Made by a program: the position numbers and the translations under genes. A DNA stretch of 64,000 bases from Bartonella taylorii 8TBB (GTDB taxonomy: Bacteria; Pseudomonadota; Alphaproteobacteria; Rhizobiales; Rhizobiaceae): assembly GCF_902825155.1 (NCBI RefSeq), contig NZ_CADEAG010000001.1:124001-188000 (forward strand). Direction: 5' to 3'. The notes beneath the pieces were generated by a model. It was given only the letters and a program-made list of their open reading frames with translations. It did not search any database and had not been told where the DNA came from. How positions within the stretch are numbered: position 1 is the first letter of the stretch; each line of letters starts with the position of its first letter. Below, piece by piece: positions 6,872-15,448 of the stretch.

Positions 6872-7087
6872 AACATACTGAACAAACCGGAACAAATCCA
6901 CCTTGCAAAGCTTTATCAATATGGCATAAGAACAAAAAGCAATACAATAATGGCAGCGGCATAGTATATGCTTGCAAAGCAGGCAAAAATTCAAGCACCA
7001 GACCTTGAAATGATGCTTGAAGGGATGGACAATACACAATTGGAAAAAGCACGCAAAGAAGCAATAAAGCTCCTTCCTGTTTTTTAA
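6872..7087 (+). pseudogene. Decayed duplicate of the last SEL1 repeat
   Basis: The sequence 6872-7087 repeats 6660-6871 of the preceding gene. Its last 138 nt (6950-7087) are almost identical to 6734-6871, including the final codons and stop. One change turns the Trp codon of AAAWYM into TAG (at 6963), and the frame has no start. The rightward two-thirds is much better conserved than the left, which suggests recent gene conversion or uneven decay. Confidence 0.85.
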
Positions 7088-7298
7088 GCAACACTAAAAA
7101 AGGAGAGCCTTTAGTTTAAAGAGATAAATTTAAGAAATAAATCTCCATAAAAATCCTCTTAAAAAACTTTGTGCAAACTGTTAAAAGGCTTGCGTCTGAG
7201 TATTTTTTATGGTCTTGCAAAGAGTTGAAAAGCAAGAATACATAAAAGTTCTTTATTTTGGAGTACTTATCCAGGCTTTTTTCTCTAACAAAAACGTG

Positions 7299-7427
7299 AG
7301 AAAGCCCACCACAAGGACTACGAGAGAGCCTACCGCAAGGAAGACAAGAGGCCTCACCATAAAAACAACAAAAGAGCTCGCTGCAAAAACAATGAGGGGG
7401 ATAACCGTAAGGACAAAAAGAGAGCTC
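7299..7427 (+). repeat. Imperfect 24-bp tandem repeat upstream of efp
   Basis: Five consecutive 24-bp units (7299, 7323, 7347, 7371, 7395) and a 9-bp partial unit. The units share a purine-rich pattern AGAgAGCCyACCrCAAGgAc. Because 24 is a multiple of three, one frame stays open and would encode an octapeptide repeat (R-x-P-T-x-R-T-T-like) joined in frame to efp. The array ends 30 nt before the efp start. Confidence 0.8.
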
Positions 7428-7457
7428 TTTTTGCAAGAATGGAATTGGATAGAAACG

Positions 7458-8027
7458 ATGAAAATTAATGGCAATGAAATTCGCCCTGGCAATGTAATCG
7501 AGCATCAAGGAAGCTTATGGGTCGCTGTAAAATGCAACGCCGTAAAACCAGGAAAAGGTGGCGCATTTAACCAGGTTGAAATGAAAAATTTGATCGATGG
7601 TACAAAACTCAATGAACGATTTCGTGCCGCCGAAACCGTTGAACGCGTACGCCTTGAACAAAAAGATTTTACATTCCTTTATCAACAAGGTGATGCTCTC
7701 GTTTTTATGGATTCAGAATCTTATGAACAACTTGAATTACAAAAGGATTTTGTTGGTGAACGCGCTGCTTTTCTCCAAGATGGGATGACCGTGACCGTTG
7801 AGCTCTATCAAGAAAAGCCTATTGGCATATCACTTCCTGATCAGGTCACTGTAGCAATTGCTGAAGCAGATCCTGCCATCAAAGGGCAAACCGTCACATC
7901 TTCTTATAAACCTGCTATTCTTGAAAATGGTATTCGCATCCTTGTCCCACCTTTTATTAATGCCGGTGAACGTGTCATTGTCGACACCAACGAGTTAACT
8001 TATTTACGTCGTGCAAGTGATAAATAA
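7458..8027 (+). CDS. efp: Elongation factor P
   Basis: A 189-residue protein covering the three EF-P domains: KOW-like N-domain ([20 protein letters not shown]), OB domain from about residue 65, and C-terminal OB domain ending [22 protein letters not shown] rescues ribosomes stalled at polyproline. The loop VKPGKGGAF carries the lysine (K33) equivalent to the beta-lysylated K34 of E. coli. The start at 7458 matches the family N-terminus. The reading frame continues upstream to 7209 through a repeat array, but that stretch is low-complexity and unrelated to EF-P. The suhB-like gene follows after 11 nt, so co-transcription is likely. Confidence 0.95.
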   Translation: MKINGNEIRPGNVIEHQGSLWVAVKCNAVKPGKGGAFNQVEMKNLIDGTKLNERFRAAETVERVRLEQKDFTFLYQQGDALVFMDSESYEQLELQKDFVGERAAFLQDGMTVTVELYQEKPIGISLPDQVTVAIAEADPAIKGQTVTSSYKPAILENGIRILVPPFINAGERVIVDTNELTYLRRASDK

Positions 8028-8038
8028 AGGAATAAAAG

Positions 8039-8830
8039 ATGGCCCATTCTGCAATCATGAATGTCATGGTGCAAGCTGCAATGAAAGCTGGACGCTCGCT
8101 CGTGCGTGATTACGGTGAAGTGCAAAATTTGCAAGTGTCTTTGAAAGGGCCAGCGGATTATGTAAGCCAAGCAGATCGTAAGGCTGAAAAGATTATTTTC
8201 AATGACTTAAGCAAAGCACGACCAAAATTTGGTTTTCTCATGGAAGAGTCTGAGGAAATCATTGGAGAAGATTCACAGCATCGTTTCATTATTGATCCTT
8301 TGGATGGCACAACAAATTTTCTCCATGGCATTCCTTTTTTTGCGGTTTCTATCGCCTTAGAAAGCCAAGGAAAAATCGTTGCTGGTGTGATTTATAATCC
8401 CGTGAATGATGAGTTATTTACCGCTGAACGCGGTGGCGGTGCCTTTTTTAATGACCGGCGCTGTCGCGTTTCTGCACGACGCAGATTAGAAGATTGTGTC
8501 ATTGCAACGGGCATGCCGCATTTTGGTCGTCCAAATCATGGGGCATATCTTATCGAATTGCGCAATGTCATGGCTGAAGTTGCTGGACTCCGTCGTTTTG
8601 GCGCTGCCGCCCTTGATTTGGCTTATGTCGCTGCTGGTCGAACAGATGGCTTTTGGGAAGACAATCTGCAAATTTGGGATATGGCTGCTGGAATACTGAT
8701 GGTTCGTGAAGCCGGTGGTTTTGTCACCGATAAAGACGGAGGCGACGCTATATTTCACAAAAAAAATATTATTGCTGGCAATGAACTTATTCGCATGAGA
8801 TTAGAAAAAACTCTCAAAAAAGGTATTTAA
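8039..8830 (+). CDS. suhB: Inositol monophosphatase family protein
   Basis: A 263-residue protein with all metal-binding signatures of the IMPase superfamily: EES (about residue 77), DPLDGTTNFLHG (about 95-106) and WDMAAGILMVREAGG (about 220). It hydrolyses inositol-1-phosphate or related sugar phosphates; E. coli SuhB also assists rRNA antitermination. It starts 11 nt after efp, with AAAGGAATAAAAG as ribosome-binding site. The intact catalytic set argues for activity; substrate is not determined. Confidence 0.9.
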   Translation: MAHSAIMNVMVQAAMKAGRSLVRDYGEVQNLQVSLKGPADYVSQADRKAEKIIFNDLSKARPKFGFLMEESEEIIGEDSQHRFIIDPLDGTTNFLHGIPFFAVSIALESQGKIVAGVIYNPVNDELFTAERGGGAFFNDRRCRVSARRRLEDCVIATGMPHFGRPNHGAYLIELRNVMAEVAGLRRFGAAALDLAYVAAGRTDGFWEDNLQIWDMAAGILMVREAGGFVTDKDGGDAIFHKKNIIAGNELIRMRLEKTLKKGI

Positions 8831-8937
8831 ACCTCAAAACAAAAGTCTTTAGAGAGCAACGGAGAAGGAGCGGTCTTTTGGGTTCATAAAGACCAACAAC
8901 AATAACCAGAAAAGATATCAATCTTTCTGCCAAGCCC

Positions 8938-10728
8938 TTATTCAGGTGAAAATTGCAATTTGGCTAAGTACGCATAAACCCCGTTTTGTGCGACAAGTTC
9001 GGCATGTGTTCCCTCTTCAACGAGAGCACCTTTATCCATCACAAGAATGCGATCTGCTTTTAAAATCGTTGCTAAACGGTGTGCAATCACCAATGTTGTT
9101 CTATTTTGCATCAACCCTTCTAAGGCTTCTTGTACTAGCTTTTCACTGTTTGCATCTAAAGCAGATGTTGCTTCATCAAGCAGCAAAAGGGGTGCATTTC
9201 TTAAAATCGCACGTGCAATGCCAATGCGTTGTTTTTGTCCACCAGAAAGCATAGTACCGCGTTCTCCCACTTGCGTATCAAAGCCGTTTGGTAAGGCTTC
9301 AATAAATTCAAGTGCATTAGCTGCTTTAGCGGCGGCAATAATTTCCTCTTCATGAGTATTTTCTGTACCGAAAGTAATATTATCGCGCAGAGTGCCATCA
9401 AAAATAGCAACATCTTGTGGAACATAAGAGATTGCACTGCGTAAATCTTGCAGAGAGAGGCGATTGGTCTCCACACCATCAAAGCGAATTTGACCACTTG
9501 TCGGATCATAAAAACGAAGAATCAAAGAAAAAAGTGTACTTTTACCCGCGCCAGAAGCACCAACAAAAGCAACCGTTTCACCTGCTTTGATCGAAAAAGA
9601 AAGAGCATGCAAAATTTTGTCTTCTGGTCTGGAAGGATAAGTAAAATCAACCTGATCAAAAACAATTGCACCTTGAACAGGCTGGGCCAATGGTAAAGGA
9701 ACTGTAGGTGTTAAAACCGTAGGCTTTTCTTGCAACAATTCGGAAAGCCGTTCAGCAGCACCTACTGCTTGGATTAATTCTGCACCCAGTTCCGATAATT
9801 GCGCAAAGGTTGAAGCACCAAAAACTGCATAGAGAACAAATTGACCCAAAGTTCCCGCCGTCATAGTGCCATTTAAAACATCCCGAGACCCAATCCATAA
9901 AACAGCAACCACACTGCTAAAAACCAGAAAAATTGCAAATCCCGTAAAAAAGGAACGCAAAATGACAGAAGCACGTGCCGTTTGAAAAGCACGTTCTATC
10001 AACTGTGAAAAACGTGTCGAAACAAGTTTTTCAGCGGTAAAAGCTTGCACAGTACGAATAGCACTTACCTGTTCGGTTGCCAAAGCATTGGCATCTGCAA
10101 CACGGTCTTGTGCCGCACGTGTCCGTGTACGAACTCTGCGCCCAAAAACAACTAACGGAATAGCAACAAAGGGAATAGCGAGCAGCACCAGTGCAGACAA
10201 TTTAGCATTGGTAATAACCATCATCACGATTGCACCAATTACCACAATCAGATGACGCAAAGCGGTAGAAGCTGTTGAACCAACAGCCAATTTTATTTGC
10301 GTTGTATCTGTTAGGAGCCGCGATACCAGTTCACCAGAATGAGACTTATCAAAAAAAGCAGGCGAAAGCTTCATAATATGGACAAAAACATCACGCCGTA
10401 AATCAGCAACAATCCGTTCCCCCAAGGTGATAACACAATAATAACGGCAAGCTGAAGCAAGCGCGAGCAGCAAGGCTAAAGCGAATAAAATAAAGAAATA
10501 AAAATTGATATGCCCGTGGCTTGAAGTGGAAAAACCATGATCAAACATTTTGCCAATAAAAACGGGCAAAGCCAGTGTAACAAGGGCAGCAACAGTCAAA
10601 GCAAAAAAGGCAAAGATAAACAACCAGCGATAGCGTATAAAATAAGGACCAAAAGTTGCAAGCGAAGAGAATGAAGACTTTTTTGTAGAGAACTGTGTAG
10701 ATTTTTCTGAATGATTGAGGAGATTCAT
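8938..10728 (-). CDS. ABC exporter, fused permease-ATPase half transporter
   Basis: A 596-residue half transporter. The N-terminal type-1 exporter membrane domain (residues about 30-330, six hydrophobic helices, with the intracellular loop signature ALATEQVSAIRTVQAFTAEK) is followed by a nucleotide-binding domain with Walker A GASGAGKST, Q-loop SYVPQDVAIFDGTLRDN, signature LSGGQKQRIGIARAIL, Walker B LLLLDEATSALD and H-loop IAHRLATILKADRI. It would function as a homodimer exporting a lipid, drug or peptide. It resembles the MsbA/BmrA-like proteins of alphaproteobacteria, but substrate is not readable. It converges with the suhB-like gene and diverges from rpmE. Confidence 0.9.
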   Translation of the reverse strand: MNLLNHSEKSTQFSTKKSSFSSLATFGPYFIRYRWLFIFAFFALTVAALVTLALPVFIGKMFDHGFSTSSHGHINFYFFILFALALLLALASACRYYCVITLGERIVADLRRDVFVHIMKLSPAFFDKSHSGELVSRLLTDTTQIKLAVGSTASTALRHLIVVIGAIVMMVITNAKLSALVLLAIPFVAIPLVVFGRRVRTRTRAAQDRVADANALATEQVSAIRTVQAFTAEKLVSTRFSQLIERAFQTARASVILRSFFTGFAIFLVFSSVVAVLWIGSRDVLNGTMTAGTLGQFVLYAVFGASTFAQLSELGAELIQAVGAAERLSELLQEKPTVLTPTVPLPLAQPVQGAIVFDQVDFTYPSRPEDKILHALSFSIKAGETVAFVGASGAGKSTLFSLILRFYDPTSGQIRFDGVETNRLSLQDLRSAISYVPQDVAIFDGTLRDNITFGTENTHEEEIIAAAKAANALEFIEALPNGFDTQVGERGTMLSGGQKQRIGIARAILRNAPLLLLDEATSALDANSEKLVQEALEGLMQNRTTLVIAHRLATILKADRILVMDKGALVEEGTHAELVAQNGVYAYLAKLQFSPE

Positions 10729-10917
10729 AAGGTTTCGCTCACTATATTAGGTTGTCTATAACACTTGATACAATGATGTATCTTGAACACTTGTTTTTTG
10801 ATGCGTGCTCGGTTATAGGAATGGTACTTTAATTCATTTATCAAAAAGACAAAGGAAGCGCACTTAAAAAAAGTGAAAAAGTGCCATTTCGTTTTATAAA
10901 TACAAAAGGTTTTACCC

Positions 10918-11139
10918 ATGAAAGCGAATATTCATCCCGACTATCACAAAATTACCGTCGTTATGACGGATGGTAGCCAATACACAACGCGCTCCACTTG
11001 GGGAAAAGAGGGGGATACCCTTAATTTGGATATCGACCCAAGAACCCATCCAGCGTGGACAGGTGGATCTCAAACACTTGTCGATCGTGGTGGTCGTGTT
11101 TCTAAATTCAAAAATCGTTTTGGTAACCTCGGCATGTAA
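10918..11139 (+). CDS. rpmE: 50S ribosomal protein L31
   Basis: A 73-residue protein starting [20 protein letters not shown] and ending [14 protein letters not shown], a full-length bacterial L31. It contains no cysteine, so it is the zinc-independent (C-minus) form. It is divergent from the ABC exporter gene, with about 190 nt of shared promoter space. A decayed partial second copy lies at 11424-11572, beyond a strong terminator. Confidence 0.97.
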   Translation: MKANIHPDYHKITVVMTDGSQYTTRSTWGKEGDTLNLDIDPRTHPAWTGGSQTLVDRGGRVSKFKNRFGNLGM

Positions 11140-11350
11140 AAACCTAGTGCTGGTTGTGAAAAGCAAAAAACGACCCGTAAAGTCCCACTAAAGTTGTCTG
11201 TGCCTAGTGGAATTATTTGTGCCCAATAAAGTCATTTGTATATTGCAAACAATGAAGCTGCTTCTGGGCCGTCAAAGGGCGCAATTTGAGCGCTCTGACA
11301 AATTAAGGTTTTTATAGAAAACCACGTCAGTCAAAACTACCAATGAGGTC

Positions 11351-11374
11351 CCCCGCTTCAAAGCGGGGTTTTTT
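11351..11374 (+). terminator. Rho-independent terminator
   Basis: CCCCGCTT/AAGCGGGG stem (11351-11358 with 11361-11368) followed directly by six T. It lies about 210 nt after the rpmE stop, so the rpmE transcript would carry a long 3' tail, or a separate short RNA ends here. Confidence 0.85.
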
Positions 11375-11423
11375 GCATCTGATGAAGAATGAATAAAAAG
11401 TAATTACGATTGCACAGCATATA

Positions 11424-11572
11424 ATGCTACAGAAAAAAAGAGAAAACGCTCTTAATCTGACATCGATCCCAAATGTATCCAGCGTAGACAAGATGAATCT
11501 CAAACATGAGAAGATCATGGCAGATGCGTATCTTTATTCGGAAATCGTTTTGGATATCTCAGCATGCCAATG
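11424..11572 (+). pseudogene. rpmE: Decayed partial duplicate of rpmE
   Basis: Positions 11424-11572 follow the 3' two-thirds of rpmE (about 10999-11136). Shared runs include CTTAATcTG, CATCGAtCCcAA, TCCAGCGTaGACA, GATGaATCTCAAACA, GGAAATCGTTTTGGatA and TCaGCATG. A one-base deletion after CTTAATCTG and other changes break the L31 frame. It has no start codon of its own. Confidence 0.8.
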
Positions 11573-11718
11573 TTTCCTTGCCTCTAAGAAGCAAGACTTT
11601 TTAGCCTTCTCAATAAACGCAAGTCTGATGTCATGATTTTGATGCGTAAGCATAAGAGCTTGAGAAGCGGATAACCTCTCATTTTGATTACGTTATGTGC
11701 AAACGAATTTCACTCTAT

Positions 11719-12147
11719 TTATTCAGGGAGAATAAGAACATACCCAGGAGGTGCTAAACGGAATAAGAGAGCATCATAACCCCAACTAGCAGACATGCAG
11801 CAAAGAGAAAAAACGCCTTCACCAATTGTTAAGAGTAATGCGGACGATATAGCGGCTTCATCTGCTGTTGCGTCACGGCGTTCTAAGAGGTATCCGAAAA
11901 AAAATAAAAAGCACGCTAACATACTCGCTCCCGCAAAGAAATTTAACACGGCATGAACCGGTCCCCGTATGTTGAGCAGAATAATAAAAATTATGAAACC
12001 AAACACTACAAATATTCCAGCGAATACTCTACGCACCATATGGCACAAATCTCGCATCATAATTTCAGAAATGCTCTGTTCTGCGTATCGATTTTTTCTT
12101 TTGGTGCTTATATTCTTAGAAGATAGGTCGTCCACAACTCCCCCCAT
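11719..12147 (-). CDS. Hypothetical three-helix membrane protein
   Basis: A 142-residue protein with a charged N-terminus (residues 1-38) and three hydrophobic segments at about 40-59, 64-88 and 100-122, ending WGYDALLFRLAPPGYVLILP. I do not recognise the family. It is flanked by long spacers on both sides, so it is a single-gene unit. A fragment similar to its C-terminus (NWFYDMLLLRLAP) lies at 63409-63490 on the same strand, so it belongs to a small paralogous family. An inverted repeat lies just upstream of its start. Confidence 0.55.
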   Translation of the reverse strand: MGGVVDDLSSKNISTKRKNRYAEQSISEIMMRDLCHMVRRVFAGIFVVFGFIIFIILLNIRGPVHAVLNFFAGASMLACFLFFFGYLLERRDATADEAAISSALLLTIGEGVFSLCCMSASWGYDALLFRLAPPGYVLILPE

Positions 12148-12180
12148 ATTTTAAGCTAAGATGCTATAAAACCCGCGATT

Positions 12181-12198
12181 TGTAATTATATCATTACA
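12181..12198. promoter_or_regulatory. Inverted repeat upstream of the orphan membrane protein
   Basis: TGTAAT-TATATC-ATTACA, with perfect 6-bp arms, lies 34 nt upstream of the start at 12147. The position suits an operator, but no regulator is known; AT-rich palindromes also arise by chance. Confidence 0.25.
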
Positions 12199-12759
12199 AA
12201 ATACAAGAAAAATTTATTCATTTTCACTCAAAAAACAAGTGTTTTATTGAGTGCAAGTCTATTTTCTTTCGCAAGAACTCTTCAATCCGTTTGTCTAAAA
12301 TACAAAAAAACCGTCCACCTTGAAGAATAGGCTCTCCTTACGCACAAAAGGTTGACAAACTGCATATTTTACCTGCCCCGAAATTTCCAATCACCCCGCT
12401 CATCCCCCTTTTCAACTGCAATCAAAGGGATTCTACCAATGACAAAAGAGTGTCAAAAAACGAAAAATATTGCACTATCAAACTCTTCAAGACAGTATCA
12501 GCTTTATGATTTTTACTCAAAAAGTAAGTGCGCACCTCATGAACAACAACACACTATAATGCTGTCCAATTCACAAATTGATGAGCATCATCGCCCTTCC
12601 CCGCTCTCACCTCTCGACGTCCCCCACAAAAGTTTAAAAAAGGCACGAGAAAACTTTTAACCCTAAAAAGCGCACCCCACCATTTTATCACGATGAGGGC
12701 TTTCTAAATCACGCAAAAACATGCAAAATCTCCCCACACTCAGACAGAGAACTTGTTCT
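12199..12759. other. Gene-poor spacer
   Basis: AT-rich on the left and pyrimidine-rich on the right. It holds one imperfect hairpin (CACTCAA/TTGAGTG, 12225-12253) and short open frames with no protein-like features. No gene, RNA or repeat is recognised. Confidence 0.5.
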
Positions 12760-13803
12760 TCAAGCACAAGAGTGTTCGTTGTCTTTTGTCCATTGCCCCA
12801 AAGCTGCCAAATGATTCATCCGAGCACGATGACAAAAAGCCTTTTGTGCAACAGCAATATTTTCATGTTTTCCACCCCATGCCTTCAAAGCCGCCGCTTG
12901 CAATGCCCGTCCATAAGAAAAGGTCAATTTCCAAGGCAATGTACCCGAAGCATTCCCCAAAGCATTCATGGCGGATAAATGGGCCGTTGCTTCTTCATCA
13001 GATTGTCCCCCAGAGAGAAAAGCAATCCCTGGAACAGCAGCAGGAACAGTCCGTTTAAGCACCTGAACCGTCTTTTCCGCCACTTCTTCCACAGAGGCAT
13101 TGCGTGCATCTTTTCCATCAATCACCATATTGGGCTTTAAAATCATACCCTCTAAAAGAACGCGCGCCTCAGACAACTCTTTAAACACCGCAGTTAAAAC
13201 AGCTTGTGTCACCTCAAAGCAGCGCGCAATTGAATGCCCACGTGATGGCCCATCCATCAACACTTCTGGTTCAACAATCGGCACAATCTTTATCTCCTGA
13301 CACAAAGCAGCATAACGCGCGAGAGCTTGTGCATTTTGGTTGATTGCCCCTCTGGTTGGGAGAGTGTGTGCATCAATTGCAATCACCGCACGCCATTTAG
13401 CAAAACGGGCTCCCAAAGCATAATAATCTTTTAAACGCTCTCGAAGCCCATCCAATCCTTCTGTAATCGTCTCGCAAGGAAAAGCCGCCAATGGTTTAGC
13501 ACCGGTATCGACTTTAATCCCTGGCAAAGCACCCGCCTCACGAATAAGATCCGTCAACATTTTCCCAGATGATGCTTTTTGACGAATGGTTTCATCAAAT
13601 AAGATAACACCAGAAATAGCACTTTCCATGGCTTCTTTTGCGCTAAAAAGCATTTCACGATAAGCACGACGATTATCTTCGGTGCATTCAACACCAATAG
13701 TTTCAAAACGCTTTCCAATCGTAGCAGTACTTTCATCTGCCGCCAAAATACCTTTACCCGTACAAACCAGAGCCAGTGCTCTATCTTCAAGACGTTCATT
13801 CAT
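12760..13803 (-). CDS. fbaB: Class I fructose-bisphosphate aldolase
   Basis: A 347-residue aldolase of the eukaryote-like class I family, interconverting fructose-1,6-bisphosphate with the two triose phosphates. Seen: GKGILAADEST (residues 17-27), LFDETIRQK, GARFAKWRAV with K136, and the Schiff-base lysine K223 in MILKPNMV, followed by FLSGGQSDEEAT. It ends the minus-strand series tkt, gap, pgk, aldolase; pgk ends 106 nt upstream. In organisms without phosphofructokinase the enzyme is expected to run in the gluconeogenic direction. Confidence 0.95.
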   Translation of the reverse strand: MNERLEDRALALVCTGKGILAADESTATIGKRFETIGVECTEDNRRAYREMLFSAKEAMESAISGVILFDETIRQKASSGKMLTDLIREAGALPGIKVDTGAKPLAAFPCETITEGLDGLRERLKDYYALGARFAKWRAVIAIDAHTLPTRGAINQNAQALARYAALCQEIKIVPIVEPEVLMDGPSRGHSIARCFEVTQAVLTAVFKELSEARVLLEGMILKPNMVIDGKDARNASVEEVAEKTVQVLKRTVPAAVPGIAFLSGGQSDEEATAHLSAMNALGNASGTLPWKLTFSYGRALQAAALKAWGGKHENIAVAQKAFCHRARMNHLAALGQWTKDNEHSCA

Positions 13804-13909
13804 AAAAAATTCCTCTTTGTTCTGTCTTTATTTCTAAAAGTATGCAACACGACCAGCATACCCTACACGACCCCATAACCATACGGCTTTTCTTCAAGTC
13901 TAAAACCCT

Positions 13910-15103
13910 TTAAGCCTGCATGAGGGCGAAAATACCAGGCAAAACCTTACCTTCCATCCATTCCAAAAAAGCACCACCTGCCGTTGAAAGATACGTAAAA
14001 TCATTGGCAACACCAGCGTGGTTAAGCGCAAAAACCGTATCTCCCCCTCCAGCAATTGAAACCAATTTCCCCTTTTGACTACGTTGTGCGGCATAGCGTG
14101 CAACTGCAATTGTTCCCTGATCAAAGGGAGGCATCTCAAAAACACCAAGAGGTCCATTCCACACAAGGGTAGCTGCTTCATCAATCACACCTTTAACATG
14201 CGCAATGGAGCGCGTACCAATATCTAGAATCATGCCACTCTCAGGAATATCTCCCATATCATAAAGACGATGCGGCGTATCTTTTTCAAAGCGAAATCCA
14301 ACAATCGCATCCACAGGAAGTAGAAGTGCGCACTGGCATTCTTGCGCTTTTTGAATAACTTTCTTAACCGTTTCCATGAGTGCATGTTCACACAGTGACT
14401 TTCCAACATGCATGCCTTGCGCCGCTAAAAAACTGTTGGCCATACCACCACCAATCACTAAATGATCAACCTTTTCCACCAAATGATTGAGTACAAAAAG
14501 CTTACTGGAAACCTTAGCACCGCCCACAATAGCAACCACTGGACGCGTTGGGTTACCAAGTCCCTTTTCTAGCGCCTGCAATTCAGCCTGCAGAGAGCGC
14601 CCTGCATAAGAAGGCAACAAATGTGTTATTCCCTCCACCGAAGCATGGGCACGATGAGAAACTGAAAAAGCATCATTGACATAGAGATCACCATTATGCG
14701 CTAAAGCCTCAGCAAAAGAACAATCATTTTTTTCTTCACCTAAATGAAAACGAACATTTTCAAGCAATAAAACACCACCATTTTGCAACGCCTCAACCGC
14801 CATCTGCGCTGCTGCTCCAATACAATCTGAGGCAAAAGCTACCGGATGGTTGATTATTTTTTCCAACGTTTGTACAACAGGGTGCAACGAAAATTCTGGC
14901 TCCACCTGCCCTTTTGGGCGACCACAATGGGAAAGAAGAATAAGCTTAGCTCCACGCTTTTGAAGCTCAACAAGGGTCTCTTTATGTCGTTTGAGACGCG
15001 TTTCATCGCATACTTTGCCTTGCGCCATTGGAACATTAAAATCGACCCGCACAAGAACACGTTTCCCAGCAACATCAACATCATCAAGTGTACGAAAACC
15101 CAT
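13910..15103 (-). CDS. pgk: Phosphoglycerate kinase
   Basis: A 397-residue monomeric kinase that transfers phosphate from 1,3-bisphosphoglycerate to ADP. Seen: N-terminal substrate site RVLVRVDFNVPM, SHCGRPKG, the hinge region GGAKVSSKLFVLNHL, and the C-terminal nucleotide motif VWNGPLGVFE and GGGDT. I chose the ATG at 15103, preceded by GAGGGAG; the frame is open 12 codons further upstream, but that part does not match the family. It lies between gap and the aldolase on the same strand. Confidence 0.96.
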   Translation of the reverse strand: MGFRTLDDVDVAGKRVLVRVDFNVPMAQGKVCDETRLKRHKETLVELQKRGAKLILLSHCGRPKGQVEPEFSLHPVVQTLEKIINHPVAFASDCIGAAAQMAVEALQNGGVLLLENVRFHLGEEKNDCSFAEALAHNGDLYVNDAFSVSHRAHASVEGITHLLPSYAGRSLQAELQALEKGLGNPTRPVVAIVGGAKVSSKLFVLNHLVEKVDHLVIGGGMANSFLAAQGMHVGKSLCEHALMETVKKVIQKAQECQCALLLPVDAIVGFRFEKDTPHRLYDMGDIPESGMILDIGTRSIAHVKGVIDEAATLVWNGPLGVFEMPPFDQGTIAVARYAAQRSQKGKLVSIAGGGDTVFALNHAGVANDFTYLSTAGGAFLEWMEGKVLPGIFALMQA

Positions 15104-15139
15104 CACTGCTCCCTCTTCACTTTCTGTTGTTTCAAACAA

Positions 15140-15444
15140 AAACGCACCTGCTCAACTCTCCCCACACAATCTTTTCTTTGCTTTTTCGCAAAGAAACCCG
15201 TATTTGTGTTTTTTCGAACTTTATCTCGTTTAAAAACGCACTTTTAAAATTCTGCCTTTGCATGCGGCTTTAAACATCACGCATTACTATACCGAAACAG
15301 AACACAGCATAAATCACTTAGGCAACATCTTCTCTCTAGCGCACAAAGAACAATCTTTACTCGTTTTTTTCAAAAAGAATACACCTTAATTTTCATTATA
15401 AAAATTTGACTTTTTTATAAAAAGAGAACCGAAAAGCCCTCTTT
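15140..15444. other. pgk-gap spacer
   Basis: About 300 nt of AT-rich sequence between gap and pgk. Apart from the hairpin at the gap stop, nothing is recognised; the length allows a separate pgk promoter. Confidence 0.5.
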
Positions 15445-15448
15445 TTAT
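15417..15448 (-). terminator. Hairpin at the end of gap
   Basis: ATAAAAAGAG/CTCTTTTTAT, 10 bp with a 12-nt loop, overlapping the gap stop codon. The U-rich run is inside the stem arm rather than after it, so termination strength is uncertain. Confidence 0.4.

Noticed and set aside
6578-7094. Two long minus-strand frames rich in Cys, Leu and Phe across the SEL1 gene and its duplicate
   Set aside because: They are antisense to an evident SEL1 coding region, and their internal repetition only mirrors the duplicated DNA.
7299-7427. 24-bp repeats as a CRISPR array
   Set aside because: The units are contiguous with no spacers and are imperfect, and no cas gene is present.
8872-8894. Hairpin GGTCTTT/AAAGACC as a bidirectional terminator between the suhB-like gene and the ABC exporter
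   Set aside because: The stem is real, but no T-tract follows on either strand.
9047-9355. Plus-strand frames inside the ABC exporter gene
   Set aside because: Complementary-strand openness of a well-supported ATPase domain.
12225-12253. Hairpin CACTCAA/TTGAGTG as a regulatory RNA
   Set aside because: It is short, AT-rich and bulged, with no promoter or partner gene nearby.
12352-12660. 102-codon plus-strand frame
   Set aside because: Composition is rich in Ser, Pro, Gln and His, it has no ribosome-binding site, and it has no family resemblance; it looks like chance openness in a pyrimidine-rich spacer.
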